From the NCBI GenBank assembly GCA_001770415.1, contig MEQX01000016.1:60519-124518 (forward strand): DNA of 64,000 bases, in the 5' to 3' direction. The stretch is from Betaproteobacteria bacterium RIFCSPLOWO2_02_FULL_63_19. Its GTDB lineage: Bacteria > Pseudomonadota > Gammaproteobacteria > Burkholderiales > SG8-39. Positions 31,586-43,421 of this stretch are shown piece after piece. The notes below the pieces were generated by a model. It did no database searches. It had not been told where the DNA came from and saw only the letters and a list, made by a program, of their open reading frames with translations. Made by a program: the position numbers and the translations under genes. Position 1 is the first letter of the stretch; each line of letters opens with the position of its first letter.

Positions 31586-32119
31586 GTGAAGTCCTCCTGT
31601 AACATATTTCTGGTCGGCATGATGGGCGCGGGCAAGACCACGGTCGGCCGGTTGCTCGCTCGGCATTTGGGCAAGCTGTTTTACGATTGCGATCACGAAA
31701 TTGAGGCGCGCACTGGGGTTCGCGTGTCGGTGATCTTCGAAATCGAAGGGGAGCAGGGATTCCGCAAGCGCGAAGCTGAGGAACTCCGTAGGCTCGCCGC
31801 GCTAGACCAGGTCGTACTCGCTACTGGCGGCGGTGCTGTACTCGATTCACTAAATCGGACTTTACTCACGGAACGCGGGTTCGTCATTTATTTGCACGCT
31901 CTGCCCAAGGATCTGTGGCACCGAACCCGCCACGACAACTCGCGGCCTCTGCTCGATACACCCGACCCGCGCACGCGCGTGGAAGAGCTGTACCGAATCC
32001 GGGATTCGCTCTACCGTGAGGTGGCTGATCTGGTGGTGGACACCGGCAGGCAGAGTGTCAATGTCCTCGTTAAGAGGCTTCTTACGAAACTCGGAGCGCA
32101 ATGCAAACTCTCCGCGTAG
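31586..32119 (+). CDS. aroK: Shikimate kinase
   Basis: [44 protein letters not shown]. Confidence 0.95.
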   Translation: MKSSCNIFLVGMMGAGKTTVGRLLARHLGKLFYDCDHEIEARTGVRVSVIFEIEGEQGFRKREAEELRRLAALDQVVLATGGGAVLDSLNRTLLTERGFVIYLHALPKDLWHRTRHDNSRPLLDTPDPRTRVEELYRIRDSLYREVADLVVDTGRQSVNVLVKRLLTKLGAQCKLSA

Positions 32120-33180
32120 AGCTGGGTAGTCGCGCCTACCCGATCCACATAGGTCGCGGCCTCCTCGGAAGGGCGGATTTGCTGGCGCAGTTCATCACCG
32201 GGTCAAGGACGGCCGTGGTGTCCAATACGACGGTGGCGCCGCTTTATCTGGAACCCCTCGTCGCAGGTCTGACCGCGTGCGGCCTGGACGTCGTAAGGAT
32301 CATCCTTCCTGACGGCGAGACCTACAAGAATTGGGGGACGCTCAATCTCATCTACGATCAGCTGCTTGCGGCGCGCTGCGACCGTCAGACGACGATAATC
32401 GCTCTGGGAGGAGGCGTTATCGGCGATCTGGCCGGTTTCGCCGCGGCGAGCTATCAGCGGGGCGTGCCCTATCTGCAGGTGCCGACGACACTCTTGGCTC
32501 AGGTGGACTCGTCGGTAGGCGGAAAGACGGCGATCAATCACCCCGGCGGCAAGAACATGATTGGTGCGTTCTACCAGCCAATCGCGGTGGTCGCCGACGT
32601 GAATACGCTGGCAACGCTTCCAGACCGCGAACTCCGTGCCGGCCTCGCAGAGGTGATTAAGCACGGGCTGCTAACGGATCTCGAATTCTTCGAATGGATC
32701 GAAGCGAACATCGACCAGTTGCTTGCCCGCGATACGGAGGCGCTGACGCATGCGGTGCACCGATCCTGTGCGATAAAGGCGCAGATTGTCGCGCTCGACG
32801 AAAGGGAAACCGGAACACGAGCGCTGCTCAACCTGGGTCACACGTTCGGTCACGCGATCGAAACTGCCATGGGCTATGGCGTGTGGCTCCATGGCGAAGC
32901 CGTAGCCGCTGGCATCGCCATGGCTGCGGATCTCTCGCGACGGCTCGGGATCCTGAGCGAAGCCGACCTCCGGCGGGTCATTTCTGTTCTGGAGCGCGCG
33001 GGGCTGCCGGTATCTGCACCTGCGATCGCCCTACCAAGGTTCATCGAGTTGATAAGCGTGGACAAGAAGGCGGCCGCCGGGAGAGTTCGTTTTGTTCTTC
33101 TGGAGGGACTAGGATCGGCGATCGTCCGCGGGGACGTGCCGCAAGACGCGCTCGTTGGCACGCTCGGAGCCGCCGGCTGA
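32101..33180 (+). CDS. aroB: 3-dehydroquinate synthase
   Basis: [55 protein letters not shown]. Confidence 0.96.
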   Translation: MQTLRVELGSRAYPIHIGRGLLGRADLLAQFITGSRTAVVSNTTVAPLYLEPLVAGLTACGLDVVRIILPDGETYKNWGTLNLIYDQLLAARCDRQTTIIALGGGVIGDLAGFAAASYQRGVPYLQVPTTLLAQVDSSVGGKTAINHPGGKNMIGAFYQPIAVVADVNTLATLPDRELRAGLAEVIKHGLLTDLEFFEWIEANIDQLLARDTEALTHAVHRSCAIKAQIVALDERETGTRALLNLGHTFGHAIETAMGYGVWLHGEAVAAGIAMAADLSRRLGILSEADLRRVISVLERAGLPVSAPAIALPRFIELISVDKKAAAGRVRFVLLEGLGSAIVRGDVPQDALVGTLGAAG

Positions 33181-33235
33181 TCCGCGTTCCTCCCATGATC
33201 GCAGATCGGCGGATTCTGAGCGACATTCATGGTGC

Positions 33236-33241
33236 TATACT
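33236..33241 (+). promoter_or_regulatory. Possible -10 element for the T2SS operon
   Basis: TATACT in the 182-bp aroB-gspC gap; no good -35 at 16-18 nt. Confidence 0.25.
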
Positions 33242-33362
33242 TCGCTGGGGCAATCGGCTAGGGCAGGACATACACGCCTGGGGAAACGCCCGGCTTGCAT
33301 GAATTTCCGCTTTTTCTCGATACGCCGTCGCAGATTCTTCTCGGCAGCGCTCATCAATCTAA

Positions 33363-33908
33363 ATGGCTGATCGGACTTTTTTCAGGGATGCGCTCGCGCG
33401 ACGTGTCCTTCAGTGGTTTGGAAGGTTCGCGACGCTCGCGATGATCGCAGTCCTCGCATGGCTGGGTGCACGGATATTCTGGAGTCTCGAAAAGCCGGCC
33501 ACGCCGGCTCCCGCGATGGTCGTGGATACGGACGCCTTGCGGGTCGCCGAGTCTCTTGCGGCGCGCCATCTGTTCGGCGAGACCCGGGCATTGCCCGTAA
33601 GCGTCGCCGAAGCGAGGGTTGTCGCCGACATCAAGCTGCAGGGTGTTTTTGCCCCGGCCAAACCGGGAAGTAGAGCGTTTGCGATACTCTCAAGCCAGGG
33701 CAAACCTGCAGTGGCCGTTCGCGAGGGCGAAGAATTCCTGCCCGGCGTAGTCTTGCATCGCGTGCTTCCGAGATCGGTCGAAATAGACCGCGACGGACAA
33801 ATCGTTCCGCTCTCATTTCCGGATCCCAAGAAATCCATCGCCCCTCCCGCACTCCCCGGCCGAACAGGACAAATTCCGACCAAATCAAGACGGCGACCGA
33901 CTCCATGA
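33363..33908 (+). CDS. gspC: Type II secretion system protein GspC
   Basis: N-terminal TM; AARHLFGET, VADIKLQGVFAPAKPGSRAFAILSSQGKPAVAVREGEEFLPGVVLHRVLPRSVEIDRDG homology region. Confidence 0.88.
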   Translation: MADRTFFRDALARRVLQWFGRFATLAMIAVLAWLGARIFWSLEKPATPAPAMVVDTDALRVAESLAARHLFGETRALPVSVAEARVVADIKLQGVFAPAKPGSRAFAILSSQGKPAVAVREGEEFLPGVVLHRVLPRSVEIDRDGQIVPLSFPDPKKSIAPPALPGRTGQIPTKSRRRPTP

Positions 33909-36040
33909 AAATGCGGACTAAGCTATTGCTGCGTACCGGCCTCACAATGCTGGCCAGCGTGCTGATTGCAGTGGAACCGGCAGGCGCTGCAGACAAGAAC
34001 GCGAACCTGCAGCCTGTTGGCTCCGCCGAAGAGCGCGTGACGCTGAATTTCGTCAATGCGGAGATCGAGTCGGTGATCAAGGCAGTTTCCCAGATTACCG
34101 GCAAGAATTTCCTGCTCGATCCGCGCGTCAAAGGCACGATCAACGTCGTTTCGGGGAAGCCCGTGCCATCGTCGCTTGCGTATCCGTTGTTGTTGTCGGC
34201 GCTGCGCATGCAGGGGTTCGCCGCGGTGGAATACAACGATGTCACCAAGATCATCCCCGAGGTTGAAGCCAAAACCCAGGCAGGCCCAACGCGAAGCGGG
34301 GCCGGCGGACCGCGTGGCGACCAGATGCTGACCAAAGTCTTCGCATTGCAGCACGAATCCGCGGTGCAGATGGTTCCCGTTCTACGCCCGCTGATAGCGC
34401 CGAACAACAGCATCAGCGCCTATGCAAACAACAACACGCTCGTCATCACGGATTATGCCGACAACCTCGCTCGTCTTGAACGGATCATCGCCGCGCTCGA
34501 CACGCCGTTTGGCGAAGGGCCACGGGTCATTCCGATTCGCCATGCCTCGGCGATCGATCTGGCCAACATGCTCGGTCGTCTGTATCCGGAGGGACCCCGC
34601 ACCGGCAACGACACCAGCCAGCGTGTGACCATTCTCGCGGACTCGCGAGCCAACAGCCTAATCGTCAGCTCAGACAATCCGGGTAAAATCGCCCGTATTT
34701 TGGCGTTGATCGACAGGCTCGACCAACCGACAGCGGCTGCAGGCAATATCCACGTTGTTTATCTGAAGAATGCCGACGCCGCGAATGTTGCGCGAACGCT
34801 AAGGGCCATTGTTACCGGAGAGGCGGCGTCCCCGCTGCCGTCGACTCCGATCCGCGGGGCGAGCACAACCAGCGCCACCGCCGGGACGGCCGGTTCGGCC
34901 GCCACGGCCAGGGGCACCCAGGCGGTAACGCGGCAAAATACGAGTATTGGCCTTGCCGACAGCTTGGCCAGCGGCGGTTTCATCCAGGCCGACATAGCCA
35001 ACAACGCGCTCATCATCACCGCCCCGGAGCCGGTCTACAACAATCTACGCAGCGTTATTGCCATGCTCGACAAGCGTCGAGCCCAAGTTTATATCGAGGC
35101 CTTGATCGTCGATCTTCAATCCGACCGCGCCTCGGAGTTCGGGATTCAGTGGCAGGACCTAACCGGTACCGGTCCCAGCGGCGCGAGGATCGTGGGCGGG
35201 ACAAACTTCAGCTCCGGCGGGAGCAATATTATCGGGCTGATCGAGAACGTCGCCAAGGCGAGCACAGCAGGTTCGCTGGGGATCAGCCCGGGACTTAACG
35301 TAGGCGTAATTTTCGGCAAGACGGGTGGCGGCGTGCCCAATCTCGGGGTGCTCGCGCGGTTTCTGGAAACAAACGCAAAGGCGAACATCCTTTCGACGCC
35401 GAACATCCTTACGCTGGACAACGAGGAAGCTACCATTATTGTCGGCAGCAATGTCCCGTTCATCACCGGCCAGTATGCGCAGACGGGCGCGTCGCTTACG
35501 GCGTCGCCGTTCCAGACCTACGATCGACGCGACGTGGGACTGACGCTGCGTATCAGGCCGCAGATTTCGGAAGGCGGCATTGTTCGAATGCAGTTGTTCC
35601 ACGAGCAATCCAGTATTCAGGGAACGACGCTATCGAATCCCGCCGGACCGATCACGACCAAGCGTTCAATCGAATCCTCGGTCGTCGTGGACGACGGGGG
35701 TATTGTGGTAATCGGCGGTCTGATCGAGGACAACTGGGCGATGGGCGAAGACAAAGTACCGGTGTTGGGCGATATTCCCGTCCTCGGCGCGATGTTCCGC
35801 TATGAAACGCGAAAACGTACTAGAAACAACCTCATGGTGTTTCTGCGTCCACGCATCATTCGCGATGCGACGACCTATCAGGGGCTAACCGCGGATCGCT
35901 ACGATTATGTGATCGGCGAGCAGCAGAAGAATGCGGAAGGGACAACCCCGATGCCTGGGGAGCCGCCGGCGCCGACCCTGCCTGCGCGCGCGCCGTCAGC
36001 ACCTGCATCGGGCGAGGCCCGCCAGCCTGCGGCGCGGTGA
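33905..36040 (+). CDS. gspD: Type II secretion system secretin GspD
   Basis: [47 protein letters not shown]; secretin core. Confidence 0.95.
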   Translation: MKMRTKLLLRTGLTMLASVLIAVEPAGAADKNANLQPVGSAEERVTLNFVNAEIESVIKAVSQITGKNFLLDPRVKGTINVVSGKPVPSSLAYPLLLSALRMQGFAAVEYNDVTKIIPEVEAKTQAGPTRSGAGGPRGDQMLTKVFALQHESAVQMVPVLRPLIAPNNSISAYANNNTLVITDYADNLARLERIIAALDTPFGEGPRVIPIRHASAIDLANMLGRLYPEGPRTGNDTSQRVTILADSRANSLIVSSDNPGKIARILALIDRLDQPTAAAGNIHVVYLKNADAANVARTLRAIVTGEAASPLPSTPIRGASTTSATAGTAGSAATARGTQAVTRQNTSIGLADSLASGGFIQADIANNALIITAPEPVYNNLRSVIAMLDKRRAQVYIEALIVDLQSDRASEFGIQWQDLTGTGPSGARIVGGTNFSSGGSNIIGLIENVAKASTAGSLGISPGLNVGVIFGKTGGGVPNLGVLARFLETNAKANILSTPNILTLDNEEATIIVGSNVPFITGQYAQTGASLTASPFQTYDRRDVGLTLRIRPQISEGGIVRMQLFHEQSSIQGTTLSNPAGPITTKRSIESSVVVDDGGIVVIGGLIEDNWAMGEDKVPVLGDIPVLGAMFRYETRKRTRNNLMVFLRPRIIRDATTYQGLTADRYDYVIGEQQKNAEGTTPMPGEPPAPTLPARAPSAPASGEARQPAAR

Positions 36041-37524
36041 GTCGGCCGATGAGCATACCTGCGCGCCTGCCGTATACATTTGCGAAATCCCAGTCCATCA
36101 TCCTCAACGTCCGTGAAGATGGCGGGCTGCGAGCGCTGGTAAGCGAGAATACGCCGGTATTCGCGTTAGCCGAGGTCCGGCGCACGGTCGGCGCTCTGTT
36201 CGAAGTCGACTTACTTGATGCGGCGAGCTTCGAGCGCGAACTCGCGGAAACATACAGCCGAACCGACCAGACTGCGGCCGAAGTGGCCGACGATATCGGC
36301 CAGGACCTTGACCTTTCGCGTCTGGTGCAGGAGTTGCCCCCGATCGAGGACTTGCTCGAGGGGGAGGACGACGCCCCGATCATACGCATGATCAATGCGT
36401 TGCTCACCCAGGCGGTGCGCGAAACGGCTTCGGACATTCACATCGAGCCGTTCGAGCGCCACTCGTCGGTGCGTTTTCGCATCGATGGCGTGCTGCGAGA
36501 GGTGATACAGCCACACCGGGCCCTGCACGCCGCGATGACATCCCGCATCAAGATCATGGCGCAGATGGATATCGCCGAAAAGCGACTTCCTCAGGACGGC
36601 CGCATTACCATTCGGATCGCCGGGAAGCCGATCGACGTGCGTGTGTCGACGATACCGGCAACCCATGGCGAGCGCGTCGTGATGCGTCTGCTTGACAAGG
36701 ATCCGTCAAAGCTCGTGCTCGATGTGCTGGGAATGGCACCGGATACGCTGGCGCGCACCGATGCGTTGATTCACCGGCCGCACGGGATATTCCTGGTGAC
36801 GGGGCCCACCGGGTCGGGGAAGACCACGACTCTCTATGCGGCGCTTTCCCGGCTCAAAGCCGGGGAACTGAACATCATGACGGTCGAGGATCCTGTCGAA
36901 TACGATTTGCCCAATATCGGCCAGACGCAGATCAACAACCGCATCGATCTCACTTTCGCCAAAGCGTTGCGCTCGATCCTCAGACAGGACCCGGACGTCA
37001 TCATGATCGGCGAGATTCGCGACCTTGAAACCGCTCAGATCGCCGTGCAGGCCAGCCTGACCGGGCACCTGGTTCTGGCGACCTTGCACACGAACGACAG
37101 CGCAAGCGCTGTGACCCGGTTGGTCGATATGGGCGTGGAACCCTTTCTGCTTGCTTCGAGCCTCGTCGGCGTTCTCGCGCAACGCCTAGTGCGCAGGCTC
37201 TGTCCGACCTGCCGGCAATCCTATCGGCCGGACGCTTCTGAAGAGGCACAATTCGCGCGCTCGGGATGCCCGGAGGTGTTGTATCGTGCCAAGGGGTGTG
37301 CTGCCTGCACTCATACCGGGTACCTTGGACGCATGGGCATTTACGAGCTGCTGGAAGTCGACGGCGCGCTGCAGCAGTTGATTCACGAACGCGCATCGGA
37401 ACAGCGTATCCGCGACCATTGCGTGTCAAGCGCCGGTCTGCGCCCGCTAAAAGAAGATGGGCTGCGGTGGGTGGCCAACGGAGACACCACCCTTGATGAA
37501 ATTCTTCGTGTCACTCGCGACTGA
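36037..37524 (+). CDS. gspE: Type II secretion ATPase GspE
   Basis: [33 protein letters not shown], tetracysteine CPTC...CAAC. Confidence 0.96.
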   Translation: MSRPMSIPARLPYTFAKSQSIILNVREDGGLRALVSENTPVFALAEVRRTVGALFEVDLLDAASFERELAETYSRTDQTAAEVADDIGQDLDLSRLVQELPPIEDLLEGEDDAPIIRMINALLTQAVRETASDIHIEPFERHSSVRFRIDGVLREVIQPHRALHAAMTSRIKIMAQMDIAEKRLPQDGRITIRIAGKPIDVRVSTIPATHGERVVMRLLDKDPSKLVLDVLGMAPDTLARTDALIHRPHGIFLVTGPTGSGKTTTLYAALSRLKAGELNIMTVEDPVEYDLPNIGQTQINNRIDLTFAKALRSILRQDPDVIMIGEIRDLETAQIAVQASLTGHLVLATLHTNDSASAVTRLVDMGVEPFLLASSLVGVLAQRLVRRLCPTCRQSYRPDASEEAQFARSGCPEVLYRAKGCAACTHTGYLGRMGIYELLEVDGALQQLIHERASEQRIRDHCVSSAGLRPLKEDGLRWVANGDTTLDEILRVTRD

Positions 37525-37542
37525 ACCGCCGGGGTCGTACGG

Positions 37543-38751
37543 ATGGCAGCGTTCAACTACCGGGCACTCGACTCCGAGGGTCGCGAGGTTAGAGGCGTAC
37601 TTGAGGCCGAGACGAGCCGCATCGCCCGCGGTCAGCTGCGCGACCAGAATCTGGCGCCGGTCGAGGTCACCGTTGCCGGCCGGCGCAGCGTCGACCGCCC
37701 TTACGGAAGCCGTTCGGGAATTCGAACCGGTTCGCTCAGTCTCGTAACGCGGCAGTGGTCCACGCTGCTTGCGGCCGGGCTTACTATCGAGCGCTCGCTG
37801 AGTGCGTTAATCGAACAGACCGAGGACCAGGGCGTCCAAGAGGTTCTGGGCGGCGTGCGAGCAGAGGTTCTGGCCGGGCATTCCCTGCATGCTGCCCTGG
37901 GTCGTTTTGAGGACGTATTTCCACCTATCTACCGGGCGTTGGTCAACGCGGGTGAAAAATCGGGGGAACTTCCGACGCTGCTTGCTCGCCTGGCGGACTA
38001 TCTGGAGGCGTCGCAGGCGACGCGGCAGAAGATTCTGCAGGCCCTGCTGTATCCGGCGATCGTGGTAGTGGTCGCCTTGGCCGTCATCACAGGTCTGGTT
38101 ACCTATGTCGTGCCGCAGATCGTCGGCGTGTTCGTGCAGAGCAAGCAGACATTGCCGCTGCTCACCCGAGCCCTGATTCTGGTGAGCGATCTAATGCGCA
38201 CCAGCGGAGTGTGGCTGGCGGTGGCGGCGGTGGCCCTGGCTATACTGGTGCAGCGCGCCCTGAGAAACGAAGCGCTCAGGTTGCGCTGGCATGCACGATT
38301 GCTCAAGACGCCGCTGCTCGGGCGATTTTTGCGCACGGTCGACAGCGCACGCTTCGCCAGTACTATGGCCATCCTCGTTGGAAGCGGCGTACCGCTCCTC
38401 GCCGCGCTGGAGGCCGGCAAGGGCGTGATCGGGAATTTGGTTCTTCGCCGATCCGTCGAGCGGGCAATCGGATTCGTACGCGAAGGCACGCCGCTGCACC
38501 GCGCGCTCGCAACCGAGCGAGTGTTTCCGCCATTGCTTATCCACCTGATCGCGAGCGGCGAAGCGAGCGGAACGCTCGATGAAATGCTGGCGCGCGCGGC
38601 GCAGCAGCAGCAAATCGAGCTGGATCACCGTACCGCCCTTGCGCTTGGCCTGTTTGAGCCGCTTCTGATTCTGCTGATGGGCGGACTCGTGTTGCTGATC
38701 GTGCTGGCCGTTCTGCTGCCTATCATCAACATCAACCTTCTGTTGCGCTAG
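37543..38751 (+). CDS. gspF: Type II secretion inner membrane protein GspF
   Basis: MAAFNYRALDSEGREVRGVLEAE; two GspF domains; PLLILLMGGLVLLIVLAVLLPI. Confidence 0.95.
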   Translation: MAAFNYRALDSEGREVRGVLEAETSRIARGQLRDQNLAPVEVTVAGRRSVDRPYGSRSGIRTGSLSLVTRQWSTLLAAGLTIERSLSALIEQTEDQGVQEVLGGVRAEVLAGHSLHAALGRFEDVFPPIYRALVNAGEKSGELPTLLARLADYLEASQATRQKILQALLYPAIVVVVALAVITGLVTYVVPQIVGVFVQSKQTLPLLTRALILVSDLMRTSGVWLAVAAVALAILVQRALRNEALRLRWHARLLKTPLLGRFLRTVDSARFASTMAILVGSGVPLLAALEAGKGVIGNLVLRRSVERAIGFVREGTPLHRALATERVFPPLLIHLIASGEASGTLDEMLARAAQQQQIELDHRTALALGLFEPLLILLMGGLVLLIVLAVLLPIININLLLR

Positions 38752-38760
38752 GAGAATAAC

Positions 38761-39204
38761 TTGACTCTAACTCAGAGCGCGGCGCGGCGAATCGCGGGAT
38801 TCACGCTGATAGAGGTAATGGTCGTGATCTCGATTCTCGCCATTCTTGCTGCGCTGATCGTGCCTAAGATCATGAGCCGCCCCGATGAGGCGCGCGTGGT
38901 TGCAGCCAAACAGGACATCGCTGCGCTGATGCAGGCGCTCAAGCTCTATCGGTTGGATACCAAGCGCTACCCGACGACGGAGCAGGGCCTGCACGCGCTG
39001 GTCGCCAAGCCGAGCCAGGCACCGGTGCCGGAAAACTGGAAACCGGGGGGCTACGTCGAAAGACTGCCCCTTGACCCCTGGGGCAAACCATACCAGTTCC
39101 TGAACCCCGGGCTGCATGGCGAAATCGACGTGTTCAGTTACGGCGCGGACGGCGTTCCGGGCGGAGAAGGTTTTGACAGCGACATCGGCAACTGGTCGTT
39201 CTGA
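38761..39204 (+). CDS. gspG: Type II secretion major pseudopilin GspG
   Basis: GFTLIEVMVVISILAILAALIVPKIMSRPDEA, GEIDVFSYGADGVPGGEGFDSDIGNW. Confidence 0.96.
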   Translation: MTLTQSAARRIAGFTLIEVMVVISILAILAALIVPKIMSRPDEARVVAAKQDIAALMQALKLYRLDTKRYPTTEQGLHALVAKPSQAPVPENWKPGGYVERLPLDPWGKPYQFLNPGLHGEIDVFSYGADGVPGGEGFDSDIGNWSF

Positions 39205-39685
39205 CCGCAGCCGAGCGAGCCGTGGTTTCACGCTGATCGAGATGCTGGTCGTGATCGCGATCATCGGGATTCTGTCGATCTATGTCGCCCTGTCGACAGC
39301 ACCCAATTCGCGCCGCCAGGCAGCGGCCGACGCCGAACGGCTGGCGCTGCTGCTCGAAACGGCCCTTCAGGAGGCGCAGTGGGGCGGCCACGCGATTGCA
39401 TGGTCGGCCGACGCGAAAGGCTACCGGTTCTGGCAGCAAGCGAACGAACGCCGGTGGCAACCTATTACGGACAATGAACTGTACCGAGCGCGTTCGCTTG
39501 AGGGCGCCACCGGAATCTCAGGCGTCGAGGTTGATGGGCAGCCGCTGCCACCCGGCGCGCTGCTGAAGTTTTTCCCGTTTTCCATGCCCTTGTTCCAAAT
39601 CACGCTGAGTGCGCCCCAGGGCGAGTTGATCCTGCGCTCGCTTCCGAACGGCAGGGTAGATCTGCAGATGCCGAAAGAGCAATGA
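39173..39685 (+). CDS. gspH: Type II secretion minor pseudopilin GspH (start uncertain; ORF open from 39116)
   Basis: RASRGFTLIEMLVVIAIIGILSIYVAL prepilin motif; order in cluster; TTG at 39173 gives a shorter overlap with gspG. Confidence 0.85.
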   Translation: MTATSATGRSDRSRASRGFTLIEMLVVIAIIGILSIYVALSTAPNSRRQAAADAERLALLLETALQEAQWGGHAIAWSADAKGYRFWQQANERRWQPITDNELYRARSLEGATGISGVEVDGQPLPPGALLKFFPFSMPLFQITLSAPQGELILRSLPNGRVDLQMPKEQ

Positions 39686-40065
39686 ATTCGACGCCGCGAG
39701 CAAGACGCGGGTTCACGCTGCTGGAAATGCTGGTCGCGCTTACTGTGCTGGCGATTGCATTGCTGGCGGCGTTGCGCGCAAGCGGCGCCGCGGTCGCGAA
39801 CACCGAGGAGATCCGCGACCGGTTGCTCGCGGGCTGGGTTGCGCAGAACCGTCTCGCCGAGCATATCGCACGTCGCGATTGGCTGCCGATCGGCGTGGTA
39901 CGCGGCGAGGAAAGCCAAGGCGGCGTGAGATTCGGTTGGGAGGAGCGGACAGTCGGCACACCGAACTTCCAGTTCCGGCGTATCGAGATCCGCGTGTTTT
40001 CCGAGCAGCAACCGGATTTCACGCTCGCGCGTCTTAGTGGATTCGTCGTCAAACCGGGCGGTTGA
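39682..40065 (+). CDS. gspI: Type II secretion minor pseudopilin GspI
   Basis: RRGFTLLEMLVALTVLAIALLAALRASG; VAQNRLAEH. Confidence 0.92.
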   Translation: MNSTPRARRGFTLLEMLVALTVLAIALLAALRASGAAVANTEEIRDRLLAGWVAQNRLAEHIARRDWLPIGVVRGEESQGGVRFGWEERTVGTPNFQFRRIEIRVFSEQQPDFTLARLSGFVVKPGG

Positions 40066-40070
40066 GGGCG

Positions 40071-40655
40071 ATGTCGCGTCTGCAGTCGGGTTTGACACTG
40101 GTCGAACTGATCGTCGCAGTGGCGCTGCTGGCACTTCTTTCGGTGATGGCCTATCGCGGCCTCGACAGCATGATGCGATCAAACGATCGCACGCTCGCCG
40201 AGGTCGAACGCTGGCGCGCTACAACTTTTTTGCTGGAGCGCTTTGCCGCAGACGTGTCGCAGCCCGCGCGACGGCAGATCCGGGGGGCCGCCGGGGAACT
40301 GCTGCCGGCTTGGTGGGGGCAAGCGCTTGCCGAGCCGGCGGGCACCGAATCTCAACTCGAATTCTCGCGCAAGTCGCCTCCCGGTCAGGATGAATCCAGG
40401 CTCGGCTACCGACTGCGCGGCGGCAACGTGGAATTGCTGGTGTGGCGTGTGCTGGACCGCGCACCTGGCTCCAAGGCCGAAGTCTACAAGCTGCTCACCA
40501 ACGTGCGTGCGTTGCGGTTCCGCCATCTCGACGAGCGCGGTGTCTGGCAGGACGAATGGCCACAGTCGGATGCCGAACCGCTACCTCGCGCTGTCGCGGT
40601 TGAGCTGACCTTGGCCGAAGGTCCCACTGTGACCCGAATCTTCGCGCTTCCGTGA
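40071..40655 (+). CDS. gspJ: Type II secretion minor pseudopilin GspJ
   Basis: QSGLTLVELIVAVALLALLSVMAYRGLDSM. Confidence 0.92.
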   Translation: MSRLQSGLTLVELIVAVALLALLSVMAYRGLDSMMRSNDRTLAEVERWRATTFLLERFAADVSQPARRQIRGAAGELLPAWWGQALAEPAGTESQLEFSRKSPPGQDESRLGYRLRGGNVELLVWRVLDRAPGSKAEVYKLLTNVRALRFRHLDERGVWQDEWPQSDAEPLPRAVAVELTLAEGPTVTRIFALP

Positions 40656-41587
40656 CGGTGCCGCGTCGGATACAACCGGAGGCACGCGGCGCGGCGCTGA
40701 TCATGGCACTGCTCGTGGTCGCGTTGGCGACAATGTTGTCGACGACGCTGTTCTTTCGGCAGGATGTCTGGCTGAGGCAAGTAGACACGCAGCGCGATCA
40801 GGCCCAGACGCGCATTATCGCCGGCGCCGGTATCGCATGGGCAAGGGCGGTACTCGCCTACGATACCCGAACGAGCGTATCCGATCATCTCGGCGAGGCC
40901 TGGGCGATCACAGTGCCGACCACCCGCGTGGAAGACGGCGAAATCGCCGGACAGGTGACCGACGAGCAGGGAAAATGGAATTTGAACAATTTGCTCGCAG
41001 GTGACGGCAGTGTAAGCGCCGCCAATATGGAGGTCTTTCGCCGGTTGCTGGTTTTGCTCAGATTATCGCCGGAACTTGCAGCGACGCTTGCGGACTGGTT
41101 GGACAAGGACAGCGAACCATCAGCGGGCGGTGCAGAGGACGCCTATTACCTTGCGCAACCGCAGCCTTATCGGAGCGCCAACCGAATTCTGACCGACGTC
41201 GATGGACTGCTGCGCGTCCGCGGATTCGATGCCAACGTCGTGGAGCGCTTGCGTCCCCACGTGACCGCGCTGCCGGGCTATCATAGAGCCAACGTGAATA
41301 CTGCTAGTGAATTCGTGCTCAGCGCACTGTTGCCGGACATGCAGCCCTCCGAAATTCGACAGATGATCGCCCAGCGCGAGAGAATACCCTTCCGAGATTT
41401 CGTCGACTTCCGCGCGCGTCTGCCAAGGTCCGAGATCGCGCCGAACCAGGAACTGCTCGACACGCGGAGCCGGTATTTCACCGTCCTCATCCGCGCGCGC
41501 TACGGTCGCGCCGGACTTACAACAGAGGCCTTGCTCGAGCGGCCGGGGCGCGATTGGCCGCTGGTCGTCTGGCAGAAATATCAATGA
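40652..41587 (+). CDS. gspK: Type II secretion minor pseudopilin GspK
   Basis: RGAALIMALLVVALATMLSTTLFFRQD; DEQGKWNLNNLL; VNTASEFVLSALLPD. Confidence 0.92.
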   Translation: MTVPRRIQPEARGAALIMALLVVALATMLSTTLFFRQDVWLRQVDTQRDQAQTRIIAGAGIAWARAVLAYDTRTSVSDHLGEAWAITVPTTRVEDGEIAGQVTDEQGKWNLNNLLAGDGSVSAANMEVFRRLLVLLRLSPELAATLADWLDKDSEPSAGGAEDAYYLAQPQPYRSANRILTDVDGLLRVRGFDANVVERLRPHVTALPGYHRANVNTASEFVLSALLPDMQPSEIRQMIAQRERIPFRDFVDFRARLPRSEIAPNQELLDTRSRYFTVLIRARYGRAGLTTEALLERPGRDWPLVVWQKYQ

Positions 41588-42822
41588 ATTCCCTGCTGCG
41601 GTTCCATATATCGGCTAACTGGCCGGCAGAGACGACTGCGTGCGACTGGGCTCTGTACGACGCAAGGGGATCGCTCATTCAACGTGGATCGAGCGAACCT
41701 CGCCACTGGCCGATGGCCGAAAGCGTCGAGGCGGTCCTTAGCCCTGATCAGTGCCTTAGCCTCGAAGTTAAGCTGCCAGGCGGGGCGAAAGCCGCAAGAT
41801 CCCGCAGCAGTGAACTCATCGCCTACGCCGTCGAAGAGCGGCTGGCTGGCGAAGTCGAGAACGAGCATTTCGTCGTGGGCGAAACGGATGCCGATGGCCA
41901 GACGCCGGTCTGGGTCATTAGCCGCGCGAGACTGCGGGTGTTGCTCGGCGCGTTCGAGCAGCTGGGGCGTAAGCCCCACCGTGTATTCAGCGAACTGCAG
42001 CTTGCGCCCTTTAACCCCGGCCGATGGTCGGTATGCCTCGGCGAGCAGGACGGTTTTGTTCGCGTCGGCAAAGAATCGGGCTTCGCATTCGATTTCGCCC
42101 AGCAGAACGTGCACACGAAGCCTCCGATCGCTTTGCAACTGGCGCTGTTGACCGCCCGTCGGGCGAACCGAATGCCCGAGTCGGTAGACGTGTATTGCGT
42201 TGAGGCCTCAGCACCAGATGCCGTGGCTTGGGAATCTGCGCTGGGCGTTAAGGTTGGCCGGGCAGCGGAATACGTCTGGCAGGTTCGACCGGCGCGTTCG
42301 GTCCGTAACTTCTTGGTGGGCGAATTTACCCCCAGAGGGGAGCGCGGGGCAGCGTGGGCCGCGTTCAGACCGGCGCTGGTGCTTGGGGCGCTAACATTAG
42401 TACTGTATTCGCTGTTCAGTTTCGGCGAGTGGATCTGGCTCGACCGGAAGGCCAGCAGCCTGAATGCCCAATCGATGGAAACATTTCGCGCTGCCTTCCC
42501 GCAGGTTGGCACGATCGTCGATCCTTCACTGCAGATGCAGCGACTTTACGACCAGTTCAAGCGCGAGCGCGGACAACTGGGTGAAAGCGATTTTCTGCCA
42601 ATGCTTGCCTCCGTCTCGGATGCAGTGGCGAATAGCGGCGCTTATCGCAGCATGAGCTTCGAGGAGGGGCGGCTCGAGTTTGCCGTCTCGCTGCCGAATA
42701 CTGGGGCCGTTCAACGCTTGCGTGAAGCACTTGTCCAGCGGGGACTTGATACCACTTTGCGCGATTCGCGGCGGACTGGAACGAGTATCCAGGCGACCTT
42801 TAGCGTAAGGCGGAGCCTATGA
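41584..42822 (+). CDS. gspL: Type II secretion protein GspL
   Basis: Cytoplasmic actin-like domain, one TM near 42390-42440, ferredoxin-like C-terminus; order in cluster. Confidence 0.88.
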   Translation: MNSLLRFHISANWPAETTACDWALYDARGSLIQRGSSEPRHWPMAESVEAVLSPDQCLSLEVKLPGGAKAARSRSSELIAYAVEERLAGEVENEHFVVGETDADGQTPVWVISRARLRVLLGAFEQLGRKPHRVFSELQLAPFNPGRWSVCLGEQDGFVRVGKESGFAFDFAQQNVHTKPPIALQLALLTARRANRMPESVDVYCVEASAPDAVAWESALGVKVGRAAEYVWQVRPARSVRNFLVGEFTPRGERGAAWAAFRPALVLGALTLVLYSLFSFGEWIWLDRKASSLNAQSMETFRAAFPQVGTIVDPSLQMQRLYDQFKRERGQLGESDFLPMLASVSDAVANSGAYRSMSFEEGRLEFAVSLPNTGAVQRLREALVQRGLDTTLRDSRRTGTSIQATFSVRRSL

Positions 42823-43331
42823 TGTTGATCGGGACGCAGGCTTCCATTCGAGCGTTTTGGGCCGCACGCCATCCGCGCGAAAGGACGTTTCTGCTCGCGC
42901 TGGCGATCTTCCTCGGCACAGCGCTTCTGGCGCAAGGGCTTTGGGCCAGCCACCAGGCGCGCGTTCGCCTCAAGAAACAGATTCCGCACCTGCTCCAACA
43001 GGTGGAGAACCTCAGACGAAGGGCCGCGGATCTGCAGCGACTTAAGGTTCAGCCGCCGGGTCCGGTTCCGATACAGGAGAGCGGTTTGCTCGCCACTGCA
43101 GTCGCAAGCGCAAATACCGCGTCTCTTCCCGAGGCGGCAAAACAGCTCAGGACGGAGGGACCGCGAAGACTACGCCTGCGCGCAACCCTGCATTTCGACC
43201 GATGGCTCAAGTGGGTCGCCGCGCTTCAGAGGGACGGGCGTATCAGGGTTGTTTCCTGCCGCATTGACGCGGGGGAGGCGCCAGGCCTGGTCAGGATCGA
43301 TGCCCTTTTTTCACTTCCGGAATCCGGTTAG
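42819..43331 (+). CDS. gspM: Type II secretion protein GspM
   Basis: 170 aa, HPRERTFLLALAIFLGTALLAQGLW TM; order in cluster. Confidence 0.87.
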   Translation: MMLIGTQASIRAFWAARHPRERTFLLALAIFLGTALLAQGLWASHQARVRLKKQIPHLLQQVENLRRRAADLQRLKVQPPGPVPIQESGLLATAVASANTASLPEAAKQLRTEGPRRLRLRATLHFDRWLKWVAALQRDGRIRVVSCRIDAGEAPGLVRIDALFSLPESG

Positions 43332-43421
43332 GCGCGACCGCGCTTATTCCGGAATTTCTTTCCTGGACCCGCAGGATTTAGCGCGAAACCGCGCCGGCGT
43401 ACTGCTGCTCATCTCAATCGA